Shown here: positions 7,839-14,742 of the stretch, piece after piece | Layout: each line of letters opens with the position of its first letter | Position numbering within the stretch: position 1 is the first letter of the stretch | Source of the DNA: Hyphomicrobiales bacterium | Lineage (GTDB): Bacteria > Pseudomonadota > Alphaproteobacteria > Rhizobiales > NORP267 | Direction of reading: 5' to 3' | NCBI GenBank assembly: GCA_030688605.1 | Contig: JAUYJB010000133.1 | Span: forward strand, 1 to 33,207 | DNA: 33,207 nt | Program-made: the position numbers and the translations under genes | Notes under the pieces: model-generated | Database searches by the model: none | Told to the model about the DNA's origin: nothing | Seen by the model: only the letters and a program-made list of their open reading frames with translations

Positions 7839-9029
7839 TCAGTCCTTTTTGCAATAAAGCAGCGCCAAATACGGCGGGCGGTTTTCATGGGCACCGCCGC
7901 CCCCAGTGTCTTGCGTAAAGTTATCTGCCGCACTACTGGCTGACCTAGAAGCTGAATCTACTGCTGTTCCTGTGGCGGAAGAACCCCGCATGTTGTGATT
8001 ATGCGCGGGCATTTCCGCGATGGTCAGCGTATGCCGCGCCGAGCCGCCAGTATTGCCAAGATTGTAGGTGTCGGGTGCCAGTGTGCCGACGCCGATCAAG
8101 ACCCGACCGGCTGCACCGGCCAGAGCCGTCCACCCCGTAGGACATAACGCCAGATCGAACGACATGACGGCCCCGGCAGGAACGCCGCCCGGCGCTGCCT
8201 GATCGCACTGCACGGCAGAGCCATCACCACGGCACCACTGGTTGTTTGTTGTGGTGCCGACCTGCGGGTCGGTTTCCGCAGCCCAAGTGCCGTCGCCGCG
8301 CCAGAAGGTCGATGACGACGCGCTAGTTCCGCTGTTGAGACGCGCAACCGGCAGATTTCCAGTGACGGCGGCCGCTTGCCCAAGGTCTATCGCGCCGAAG
8401 CCAAGCGCGGTGCCCGAACGGCGCAGGACCTGATGATCTGATCCGGCGGCGATGTCGGCGGGATCACCGACAGAGTTCGCCGAACGTCCGATGACGGAGA
8501 GCGCAGCGCTATCGCGTAGTTTCGGATTCGTCACCGCGTTGTTGGCGATCGTGGCTGCAACAGAGCCAGACCCCGAAGCCGTGACATCAGAGGTCAGCGC
8601 GGTGATGCCGATCCCGTCGCCCGAGGGCGCATCCAGATTGCATTCGACCGCGCCGCCGGAAGCGCGGCACCATTTGTCATCAATCGAGACATCGCCGACC
8701 TGGGGATCGGTCTCCGCGCTGATGGTGGTACCGGCCACCCATTTGCCGGATATGCTGTCGTAGGTCAGAATGTCGGCGTGGGCGGGGGCCAGCGCGTCAT
8801 CAACATCGGTCAGCGTGGAGAGGCTCGGGTCCATCACGCCGCCGCCCATCATCGTGCGCCAGTTCGTACCGTCGCAGTATTCCATCACCTTGTAGGGGCT
8901 GTTGAAGACGATCGCGCCCGGATTCCATGTTCGGGCGGGCTGCGAGGCGATCGTGCAAGCCGCGAACGCATCGGGGGCGATCAACGCAACGAGAATGCCG
9001 AGCAATATTACATGCAGCTTCCTATTCAC
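7839..9029 (-). CDS. Secreted protein with phage tail-collar domain
   Basis: A 396-aa protein with a clear Sec signal peptide (MNRKLHVILL... cleaved near APDAFA-A, residue ~23). It then has a short module V-F-N-S-P-Y-K-V-M-E-Y-C-D-G-T-N-W-R, two internal repeats (AETDPQVG...WCR...AVxC, near residues 105-135 and 250-275), and a C-terminal tail-collar/microcyclamide-like domain (LCPTGWTAL..., AEMPAHNHN, ending NRPPYLALLYCKKD). Collar domains form the receptor-binding tips of tail fibres and some adhesins. Here there are no other phage genes, and the signal peptide points to export, so a surface or pilus-tip adhesin is more likely. The GTG start at 9029 has AAGGAG upstream and overlaps the preceding small gene by 8 bp. 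Confidence 0.78.
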   Translation of the reverse strand: MNRKLHVILLGILVALIAPDAFAACTIASQPARTWNPGAIVFNSPYKVMEYCDGTNWRTMMGGGVMDPSLSTLTDVDDALAPAHADILTYDSISGKWVAGTTISAETDPQVGDVSIDDKWCRASGGAVECNLDAPSGDGIGITALTSDVTASGSGSVAATIANNAVTNPKLRDSAALSVIGRSANSVGDPADIAAGSDHQVLRRSGTALGFGAIDLGQAAAVTGNLPVARLNSGTSASSSTFWRGDGTWAAETDPQVGTTTNNQWCRGDGSAVQCDQAAPGGVPAGAVMSFDLALCPTGWTALAGAAGRVLIGVGTLAPDTYNLGNTGGSARHTLTIAEMPAHNHNMRGSSATGTAVDSASRSASSAADNFTQDTGGGGAHENRPPYLALLYCKKD

Positions 9030-9291
9030 GTTTCTCCTTTTCTTCCGGGGCGCTCAGTGGCGGTGGCGCGGCCACGTGCTCGATGTTGTCAAGATCAATA
9101 ACGATGACGGCGGGCGCGCCGGCCTCGCGCACGTCGAAGCGCGCCGACTTCGCGGCGGCGGTCGCCGCCGGGCGCGCAGAATTATTCGACGAAGTCAGCG
9201 ATCCTGCCAGCGCCAGCGCAACCACAAAAGTCGCAAGCGCGGCGATGATTGCTGTTCTTTTCCAAGTATCGAAAACGTTCCTTTTCGCCAT
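9022..9291 (-). CDS. Small single-span membrane protein, partner of collar protein
   Basis: An 89-aa protein with a basic N-terminus, one strong transmembrane segment (about residues 13-33, TAIIAALATFVVALALAG) and a hydrophilic Ala/Pro-rich tail. No family was recognised. Of two adjacent ATGs, the second (9291) is chosen because its first dozen codons and 38 bp of upstream DNA align without gaps with the start of the DUF1566 gene at 10552. Its stop overlaps the GTG of the collar gene by 8 bp, so the two are co-translated, suggesting a membrane partner of the exported collar protein. Confidence 0.65.
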   Translation of the reverse strand: MAKRNVFDTWKRTAIIAALATFVVALALAGSLTSSNNSARPAATAAAKSARFDVREAGAPAVIVIDLDNIEHVAAPPPLSAPEEKEKRE

Positions 9292-9345
9292 CATTCCATA
9301 ATATCAGTAAAAATATTAAGTTCTATTAATAGTCCTAAAATTATG
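9292..9345 (-). promoter_or_regulatory. Conserved 5' region of secreted-protein unit 1
   Basis: The 38 bp before the ATG at 9291 (ending position 9329) match the 38 bp before the ATG at 10552, beginning TTAATAG and sharing CTTAATATT at identical spacing. The AT-rich character and fixed distance to the start suggest a common promoter and leader. The similarity continues into the coding region. Confidence 0.5.
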
Positions 9346-9603
9346 CTTCGTTTTCCGAAGTATATCAACGGCAATCTACTTTAGCCGTAGCGGGCGCGAG
9401 GAAGCGGGGCTGTGGCTACGCCAAAGGAAAAGAATGAAGACTGCCGGGAGCGGATGCGAGGAACGAGCGGAGCGGAAAGCGTCGTCCGGCCGGACAAGGT
9501 TCCCGGCGCACCCGCAGGAGCGTAGCGGGGCCGCGTGCGGCCTTGGGCGGCCGTCAACTGAAAACGCGCGCCCGAGATCAGTTCATGGAATGAATCGCCG
9601 GAA
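9346..9603. other. GC-rich spacer between secreted-protein units
   Basis: No gene recognised. It contains a GTCCGGCCGGAC palindrome and GGCCGC/GCGGCC stems, and a short stretch near 9558 (AACTGAAAA followed by a GCGC-rich run and GATCAG) that resembles 7580-7620 in the preceding spacer. Confidence 0.4.
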
Positions 9604-9629
9604 TGGCCGTTATCACTTTCGCAAAAGGC

Positions 9630-9653
9630 GGGGCACAATAGTTATCGTGCCCC
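9630..9653 (-). terminator. Terminator-like hairpin after DUF1566 gene
   Basis: Stem GGGGCAC (9630-9636) / GTGCCCC (9647-9653) with a 10-nt loop. On the minus strand it is followed by CCTTTTG, a short T-run. It lies about 30 bp past the stop of the DUF1566 gene. Confidence 0.55.
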
Positions 9654-9682
9654 CCGACGCTCGGGCAGGCCCAGCGCCTGCC

Positions 9683-10552
9683 TCAGCGCCTGACACACCT
9701 CACCCTGTAGCCATTAGTCTTAATATCGTTGCTCTGGTAGCCATTGGTGAAGAGCTGGCTCCACGCAATGGGTGTACTGTACTCCGTAGAAGACCAGTAG
9801 TAGGCGTTCTGGAAATTGGTTATGTTTCCTCCTGCCTCAATCGTCCCCCGTACCGACCACAAATAGTAAAGCTCCACCTGAGAGGGCAGGTACCAGTCGC
9901 TATGACCGCCGAAACCTAAATCCTCACAGGCCTGAAACGCCTGAAAATCACCAATCGCGCCACCGCGATTGGCATGGTTCACTTGCCCGTCATTCGTCGA
10001 ATCCGTACTGATATCGTTCGTTCCGGTCGCGTTCTTCCAGTTCATCGTGAATGTGCCGGGGCTACCGGGCTGCTCCTGATCCGTCGGCGGGATGAACAGA
10101 TGTTCCTGTGTGATCGGATGATAGCCCGCGAAAATCGTGGTGTCCGCACATTCATCGCCGATATTCGCGCACCCCGATGGGCCGGAGAGCCCCAGCGAAC
10201 CGCCAACAACGCCGATGCCGACGGCCCGCCAGTCGTCGCCGTCGCAGTATTGGAGGACATGAAAATCCAAGTTGTAGAAGATATGGCCTTCGGGCTTAAC
10301 GCCCATCGTCGTGGTCGCACAGCCGCTGCCGCCGGCAGAGGGATTCAAAAGGCCCATAGCGATCCAGTCGGTGCCGTTGCAGTACATCGGCACGTTCTGC
10401 GATGCCGAATAACGAATTTGCGACTCTGTGGCGACCGGATTGGTGCAGTCGGCGCGGGCCGTGGATGCGGGAATCAGCACACAGAGGAATAGAGCGAAGC
10501 ACAGTCGCGTTATTCTAGAATGCCGAGTATCAAAATCGTTCCTATTTGCCAT
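9683..10552 (-). CDS. Secreted protein with C-terminal DUF1566 (Lcl-type) domain
   Basis: A 289-aa protein with a signal peptide (cleavage near STARA-D, residue ~34). It has two copies of the short Y-C-[ND]-G-x-[DN]-W module seen once in the collar protein (MYCNGTDW and QYCDGDDW), and a C-terminal DUF1566 domain (from about residue 175, with YLPSQVELYYLW, YYWSSTEYS and the closing YRVRCVRR). DUF1566 has a C-type-lectin-like fold used by surface proteins and by targets of diversity-generating retroelements. No reverse transcriptase or template repeat is seen in the window. Shared modules with the neighbouring collar gene suggest the two are alternative surface tips with a common N-terminal architecture. 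Confidence 0.75.
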   Translation of the reverse strand: MANRNDFDTRHSRITRLCFALFLCVLIPASTARADCTNPVATESQIRYSASQNVPMYCNGTDWIAMGLLNPSAGGSGCATTTMGVKPEGHIFYNLDFHVLQYCDGDDWRAVGIGVVGGSLGLSGPSGCANIGDECADTTIFAGYHPITQEHLFIPPTDQEQPGSPGTFTMNWKNATGTNDISTDSTNDGQVNHANRGGAIGDFQAFQACEDLGFGGHSDWYLPSQVELYYLWSVRGTIEAGGNITNFQNAYYWSSTEYSTPIAWSQLFTNGYQSNDIKTNGYRVRCVRR

Positions 10553-10600
10553 TGTATAAGTGTACCAAGAATAATATTAAGAACTATTAACAGTTACATA
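10553..10600 (-). promoter_or_regulatory. Conserved 5' region of secreted-protein unit 2
   Basis: Counterpart of 9292-9345. TTAATAG and CTTAATATT occur at the same distance (38 bp) from the ATG at 10552, and the first codons (ATGGCAAATAGGAACG) differ from the other gene at only a few bases. Confidence 0.5.
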
Positions 10601-10655
10601 GACTATGCCTGTCACGGTGCGGGAAATCAACCGGGGAATATTTGCAAGCGGCTCG

Positions 10656-10673
10656 CGCTCCGCTAGCGGAGCG
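10656..10673. repeat. 18-bp perfect palindrome
   Basis: CGCTCCGCTAGCGGAGCG is its own reverse complement. It lies in the 300-bp gap between the divergent DUF1566 and parD genes, and could be an operator, a resolvase-type site or a hairpin. The rest of the gap (10601-10853) shows only the parD promoter. Confidence 0.5.
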
Positions 10674-10804
10674 GGCGGACAAAATGGAACCCTTTCGCGC
10701 GGTAGGGTCCGGCTTTATGTCAATGAGATAACTAGCTGATTCAGCGTCGCTTTTGAAAACGCCGGATCGCGCAAAAAGGCAGTGCAAAATCCCACTATCA
10801 GCTT

Positions 10805-10834
10805 TTGACAAAGATTGGCAATCTGTGCCATGAT
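10805..10834 (+). promoter_or_regulatory. Promoter of parDE-resolvase operon
   Basis: A perfect -35 box TTGACA (10805-10810) followed, after 18 bp, by CATGAT (10829-10834) as a weak -10. The parD ATG at 10854 follows shortly, with AGGAGG at 10841-10846. Such operons are normally repressed by ParD or the ParDE complex. Confidence 0.55.
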
Positions 10835-10853
10835 TGAGGCAGGAGGTATCATC

Positions 10854-11111
10854 ATGGCGACAATGAACGTGTCCCTGCCCGACCCCATGAAAGACTGGGT
10901 GGAAGCGCAGGCTCAAACCGGGCGCTACAGCAATGCCAGCGACTATGTGCGCGATCTCATCCGGCGCGATCAGGAGCGCGCGAGCAAGCTGGCGGAGCTT
11001 CAAAAGCTCATCACGGAAGGTCTGGAAAGCGGCGTCAGCGATCGTTCGATCGGCGACGTGCTAGAGGCCGCGCGGAAACAGGAAAAAGCCGCGCGGGACC
11101 ATGAACTATAG
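10854..11111 (+). CDS. parD: ParD-type antitoxin
   Basis: An 85-aa ribbon-helix-helix antitoxin. The N-terminal strand MNVSLPDPMKDWVE and the following YSNASDYVRDLIRRDQ are typical of ParD/CC2985 proteins, which bind the operon promoter as dimers and wrap the toxin with a C-terminal helix. The ATG at 10854 is preceded by AGGAGG at 7 nt; the longer open frame upstream lacks family similarity. The 3' end overlaps parE by 11 bp, so the pair is translationally coupled. Confidence 0.9.
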   Translation: MATMNVSLPDPMKDWVEAQAQTGRYSNASDYVRDLIRRDQERASKLAELQKLITEGLESGVSDRSIGDVLEAARKQEKAARDHEL

Positions 11112-11391
11112 AACAACACGGCAAGCCGATCAGGACATCATCGATATTTACATGCGCGGCGCGGCGGATTTCGGCGTGGCCCAGGCGGAACAGTATCACG
11201 CGGGCATGGTCGCGGTTTTTGACGTGCTGGCGGACAATCCCCACATCGCCCGCGAACGGGCAGAGTTCGACCCGCCGGTGCGCCTGCACCGCTATCAGGC
11301 GCACATGATCGCCTATGCCGTCCACGGCGAAGGCATCCTGATTATCCGCGTTCTCCACGGGCGGCAGGAGTGGGAACGGTGTCTGTCATGA
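11101..11391 (+). CDS. parE: ParE-type toxin
   Basis: A 96-aa RelE/ParE-superfamily toxin. The motifs AEQYHAGMVAVFDVLADNP, a central R-x-R-x-EF patch and the C-terminal I-I-R-V-L-H-G-R-Q of ParE are present. ParE toxins inhibit DNA gyrase. Overlapping parD upstream and sharing ATGA with the resolvase gene downstream, it sits in a three-gene operon, an arrangement known from Tn3-family transposons that link a toxin-antitoxin pair to the resolvase. Confidence 0.9.
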   Translation: MNYRTTRQADQDIIDIYMRGAADFGVAQAEQYHAGMVAVFDVLADNPHIARERAEFDPPVRLHRYQAHMIAYAVHGEGILIIRVLHGRQEWERCLS

Positions 11392-12014
11392 AAATCGGCT
11401 ATGCGCGCGTATCGACGGACGAACAGAATCTTGACCTGCAATTGCAAGCTCTGGAAGCCGAAGGCTGCGCGGTCGTGCACGAGGACAAGGCGTCGGGCGT
11501 CCTGAACGGCCGCAAGGGCCTGGGCGACGCCCTCGCCCGCTGCAACGAAGGTGACGTGCTGGTCGTCTGGAAGCTCGACCGGCTGGGCCGGTCGCTGCTC
11601 GATCTGGTCGGGCTTGTCGAGGATTTGAAGACGCGCGGGGTCGGCCTGAAAGTGCTCACCGGCCAGGGGGCGCAAGTTGACACGACGCGGCCCGAAGGCC
11701 GGATGATCTTCGGTATACTGGCAACGCTGGCGGAATTTGAACGCGAGCTGATCCGCGAACGGACAAAAGCCGGAATGGCGGCGGCGAAGCGCCGGGGCGT
11801 GCGCGTCGGTCGCCCGCCCAAGCTCTCGCCCTATCAGCTCGAACAGGCGGCGGCGATGATCGACGGCGGGCAATCCCGCGCCGACGTTGCCGCGCTGCTC
11901 GGCGTCAACGTGGCGACGCTGCGCCGGGCTTTGAATGGGCAGTCCGCCCGTCGAGAAAGCGAGTCACCTTGTCAAGCGAGGCCGGTTTATCCCGTAGCTG
12001 GCATTCCCAAATGA
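11388..12014 (+). CDS. Serine recombinase (resolvase/invertase family)
   Basis: A 208-aa resolvase. The catalytic serine is in YARVSTDEQN (about residue 10), followed by the arginine-rich active-site region (KLDRLGRS around residue 65), the long E helix (FERELIRERTKAGMAAAKRRG) and a C-terminal Hin-type helix-turn-helix. The ATG overlaps the parE stop. The last ~30 residues after RRALNGQ do not look like the family and are read from sequence antisense to vsr, so the reading frame may simply have run on. Function would be resolution of multimers or cointegrates; no transposase is in view. Confidence 0.9.
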   Translation: MKIGYARVSTDEQNLDLQLQALEAEGCAVVHEDKASGVLNGRKGLGDALARCNEGDVLVVWKLDRLGRSLLDLVGLVEDLKTRGVGLKVLTGQGAQVDTTRPEGRMIFGILATLAEFERELIRERTKAGMAAAKRRGVRVGRPPKLSPYQLEQAAAMIDGGQSRADVAALLGVNVATLRRALNGQSARRESESPCQARPVYPVAGIPK

Positions 12015-12348
12015 CGAACACCTGCCAGCCCCGCCGCCGCAGCTCGTCGCGGTGTCGGCGATCCCGCTGCCTGTTGCGGTCAATTTTCGCGGTCCAGTAA
12101 GCGGTGTTGGTCTTGGGGATGCGGTCGCCGCGTTTGCAGTCGTGGCCGTGCCAGAAACAGCCGTGAACGAAAATCACCTTGCGCCGGGCGGGAAACACGA
12201 GGTCCGGCTTGCCGGGAAGATCGCGCCGGTGAAGGCGAAAGCGGTAGCCGTGATGGTGAAGCAGGCGGCGAACGATCAGCTCGGGCGACGTGTCCTTGTC
12301 CTTGACGGCGCGCATGATGCGGCTGCGCTGCTCGGGCGCGCCTGACAT
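11905..12348 (-). CDS. vsr: Very short patch repair endonuclease Vsr
   Basis: A 147-aa Vsr protein, which nicks next to T:G mismatches arising from deamination of 5-methylcytosine. Visible motifs include RSRIMRAVKDKDTSPE, LPGKPDLVFP (catalytic Asp), the zinc-site region HGCFWHGHDCKRG and W-x-x-K-I-x-R-N. It follows the nuclease gene directly (adjacent, no gap) and belongs to the methylase operon, where Vsr offsets the mutagenic cost of the C5 methylase. Its 3' end overlaps the convergent resolvase gene by 110 bp. Confidence 0.93.
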   Translation of the reverse strand: MSGAPEQRSRIMRAVKDKDTSPELIVRRLLHHHGYRFRLHRRDLPGKPDLVFPARRKVIFVHGCFWHGHDCKRGDRIPKTNTAYWTAKIDRNRQRDRRHRDELRRRGWQVFVIWECQLRDKPASLDKVTRFLDGRTAHSKPGAASPR

Positions 12349-13206
12349 TCACGCCCTCCGAATAGCGGTCGGCTCCGAAGTCCGCTGCACGATGCCGTCG
12401 CGGGTTATGGTGGTCTTGCGCACGGTTTCGGCGCCGCGATGCTGCACCTCGAACTCGACATAGTTGATTTCGGACGGGTCGCCGCCAAAGCAATCGTACA
12501 GGGCTTGCAGAAATTCAACGTCCCCAAGCTTCTGCGGGGGCGGCTTGGGATTGTTGCGCGGGCTGGGGATGGTGGCGGGCAACACGTAAATGCAGGGCGG
12601 CGGCAGGCGGTATGGCCCGACTTCGGTAAGCCGTTCGCCGTTCGCGCCTGCCTTTGGACAAGGGCGCCCGAACGTGCCGCAAACCATGTCCCAGATAATC
12701 ACGCCGTCCACGCGCTGCTCGCGGAATATGATCTCGGCGGAAAGCCGGGTGTGAATGCCCGACCAGGCGTTATGGCGGGGATCGGCGCCCGGATTCGTGC
12801 AAACGCTCCAGATCACAAATTCCTGGGCGTGCGGCGGGCGCTCGAAGATGTTGGTGTTGTTGCCGTCAAGACAGCCTTTGAGTTCGATGATTGCGACCTT
12901 GCCGCTGCTCAGTTCGACGGCGTAGTCATGGCGGTTGGCCTCTCCGGCTGAATTCCAGTCGGCGATAAAGCGCTCGTCCTGCATAAAGTTGAGGACGCAC
13001 GTCATGAATTCGCGCTTGTCGCGCATCGTCGCGGAGAACTGGCCGCGCACACGCTCGATGGCGCCCCGGAACAGACCGCTGTTGTAAAATTCGTGCTCGT
13101 CCAGGCCGTGATCGCCCAGCTTGTGGGCTTCGGTTTTCAGCGTTTCGGCGAAGCGTTCAATCCTGCGTCTTAGTTCTTCGTTCTGCTGGCACGGAATGAC
13201 GGTCAT
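12349..13206 (-). CDS. Putative type II restriction endonuclease, PD-(D/E)XK-like
   Basis: A 285-aa protein between a C5-cytosine methylase and vsr, the usual place for the cognate restriction enzyme. It shows a PD-(D/E)XK-like core: an Asp in NRHDYAVEL (about residue 94), then the E-x-K triplet in AIIELKG (about residues 107-109). No closer family was recognised. Its ATG overlaps the methylase stop as ATGA. The recognition sequence would be the one protected by the neighbouring methylase, but cannot be read from the protein. Confidence 0.65.
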   Translation of the reverse strand: MTVIPCQQNEELRRRIERFAETLKTEAHKLGDHGLDEHEFYNSGLFRGAIERVRGQFSATMRDKREFMTCVLNFMQDERFIADWNSAGEANRHDYAVELSSGKVAIIELKGCLDGNNTNIFERPPHAQEFVIWSVCTNPGADPRHNAWSGIHTRLSAEIIFREQRVDGVIIWDMVCGTFGRPCPKAGANGERLTEVGPYRLPPPCIYVLPATIPSPRNNPKPPPQKLGDVEFLQALYDCFGGDPSEINYVEFEVQHRGAETVRKTTITRDGIVQRTSEPTAIRRA

Positions 13207-14351
13207 GCCGCCTCTCTGGTAGCGCGCTCCTGATGCCGGAGGATAGGCTCAATCACATGCGACGCCAAATGCCGGACAACCGGGACGACAACGCCGTCGC
13301 CGGTCAGGTGGTACGCTTCATTGTAGTTTTCTGGCAGACGGTAATCGTCGGGCAGGCCCATGAGGCGCGCCGTTTCCCGGCTCGATATGAGGCGGGATCT
13401 GACGGTGCGGCCGTCCACGACCATGATGAGCTGGCGGCTCGACCCGCCAGCGGGCGTGCGCAGGCAACCGGCCACGTCGTCAAAACGGATTTCCGCGCGC
13501 TGCACCTTGATTCCGTTTTCGTCGTGGCGCGTGCGCTTGTAGATCGTTCCGACCATTTGGCGCCCTGCCCGTTTGGCCTGTTCGACCTTGGCCCGGTTGA
13601 CCCTGCTCATCATGGCGAGAAGCTGCGTGGTTTCCTGCTTGGTATGCCAAGGCACGCTTGCCGGATTGGCTTCGATCAGGTCGTCAAAGCTGGTCTTGCG
13701 GCGCGCAGGTTTGGGGATGGCCCACCAAACCCAATTTTGCCTGGCGCGCGGGAGAAGTCTGTCATAGGCGTTCACAAGCGCGCGGCTGTGCCAGAGAGAG
13801 GCCGGGTCAGCGGCGGCAAGGCCGGGCGGAAGGGCGAGATCGTCTCGGACGCCAATGACGAACAGGCGCGGCCGGGATTGCGGCACGAAAAGCGCGGCGT
13901 CGATCACCACGGCCCCGCAGCGATATCCTGTTTGGCGGAAAGCTTCGCAGATGGCCGTGAAATCCTTGCCGCCGTGTGAGGTGAGCGTGCCGCAGACATT
14001 TTCAAGCACGATAACGGGCGCCGCCCTGCCCTCTTTGGCGCACGCCCGGACAAGATTCCAGAACGGCCAGAATGTGCCGGAGCGCTCGCCTTTGAGTCCG
14101 GCGCCGCCACCGGCAAGCGATAGGTCCTGGCAAGGGAACGAGGCCCAGACAAGCGCGGCCTGACCCGGAAGGTCGGTCGTTTTGAGGGAATGGACATCGG
14201 CGGTCTTCAAGGCGGCGCCTTCGCCCCAATTGTCGCGATAGGTGCGGCTTTTTTTGTGATCGAAGTCGTTGGCGAAAAGGCAGGACCATCCGGCGCCTAA
14301 CCCCGCCCGCACCATGCCGCCACCGGCGAAAAATTCGTAGTACTCAAGCAT
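13203..14351 (-). CDS. dcm: DNA (cytosine-5-)-methyltransferase
   Basis: A 382-aa C5-cytosine methylase. Motif I is YYEFFAGGGMVRAGLG at the very N-terminus. Motif IV with the catalytic Cys is SFPCQDLSLAG (about residue 78), motif VI is VLENVCG and motif VIII is QSRPRLF. The target-recognition stretch follows (about residues 210-290), with motifs IX-X near the C-terminus (SRLISSRETARLMGLP, HLASHVIEPIL). The ATG at 14351 is preferred over the longer frame because GAGGA lies 6 nt upstream and motif I follows at once. It overlaps the preceding small gene by 8 bp and the nuclease gene by 4 bp: one operon. Confidence 0.92.
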   Translation of the reverse strand: MLEYYEFFAGGGMVRAGLGAGWSCLFANDFDHKKSRTYRDNWGEGAALKTADVHSLKTTDLPGQAALVWASFPCQDLSLAGGGAGLKGERSGTFWPFWNLVRACAKEGRAAPVIVLENVCGTLTSHGGKDFTAICEAFRQTGYRCGAVVIDAALFVPQSRPRLFVIGVRDDLALPPGLAAADPASLWHSRALVNAYDRLLPRARQNWVWWAIPKPARRKTSFDDLIEANPASVPWHTKQETTQLLAMMSRVNRAKVEQAKRAGRQMVGTIYKRTRHDENGIKVQRAEIRFDDVAGCLRTPAGGSSRQLIMVVDGRTVRSRLISSRETARLMGLPDDYRLPENYNEAYHLTGDGVVVPVVRHLASHVIEPILRHQERATREAA

Positions 14352-14544
14352 CGGAGTCCTCGCCGGGAGTTTTGTCTGGCGGGCTGCGTTCAAGCTTTTC
14401 CAGTACCGCTTCGGTGATCCATGTATTGCGGGAAACGGTACCGGGCCGCCTGCGGCGTGATTCGTCAATGGCGCGCCACAGCTCCGGCGCAAGCCGGAGA
14501 TTGATGCGCGGACGCGCGGCAGGCTCGGGGGCAGCGTTCATCAT
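14344..14544 (-). CDS. Small ribbon-helix-helix-like protein heading the R-M operon
   Basis: About 66 aa. INLRLAPELWRAIDESRRRRPGTVSRNTWITEAVLEKL has the strand-helix-helix pattern of Arc/CopG proteins. ATGs at 14553, 14544 and 14541 are all possible and none has a strong ribosome-binding site; 14544 is used here. It overlaps the methylase start by 8 bp. Its place at the head of the R-M operon suggests a controller that delays nuclease expression, but this is inference. Two GGCGCC boxes 11 bp apart lie just upstream. Confidence 0.6.
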   Translation of the reverse strand: MMNAAPEPAARPRINLRLAPELWRAIDESRRRRPGTVSRNTWITEAVLEKLERSPPDKTPGEDSDA

Positions 14545-14555
14545 GATTCTCATTA

Positions 14556-14572
14556 GGCGCCAAAGAGGCGCC
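14556..14572. promoter_or_regulatory. Paired GGCGCC boxes upstream of R-M operon
   Basis: GGCGCC at 14556-14561 and 14567-14572, one helical turn (11 bp) apart and directly before the start of the small ribbon-helix-helix gene. The spacing fits cooperative binding of a dimeric regulator. Confidence 0.4.
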
Positions 14573-14643
14573 AGAATCAAGAACTTTCCGTGAACAAAGC
14601 TCTGCGCGGTATCTTCAGAAGGTTGGGCGCGCACGGGCGATCC

Positions 14644-14687
14644 GGGATTTAATCGGAATCTCACGCGTGAGATTCCGATTAAATCCC
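14644..14687. repeat. 44-bp perfect palindrome
   Basis: Arms 14644-14665 and 14666-14687 are exact reverse complements with no spacer, centred on the CGCG of ACGCGT. It lies in the 200-bp gap between the higA stop and the start of the R-M operon. There is no T-run at either side, so it is not a standard terminator. It could form a cruciform, an RNA hairpin, or a composite operator for HigA or the small ribbon-helix-helix protein. Confidence 0.85.
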
Positions 14688-14742
14688 CTGTGAAAAGGCT
14701 GCCCTGAAAAATGGTGTCAATTGCCACTCGCTATCGTCCTCG

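Noticed and set aside
7839-10552. Diversity-generating retroelement
   Set aside because: A DUF1566 target-like protein is present, but no reverse transcriptase, Avd gene or template repeat was found in the window.
7839-10552. Prophage remnant because of the tail-collar domain
   Set aside because: No capsid, portal, terminase or other tail genes are near, and both proteins have signal peptides.
14644-14687. Rho-independent terminator
   Set aside because: The palindrome has no T-run on either strand and no loop, so it does not fit a standard terminator.
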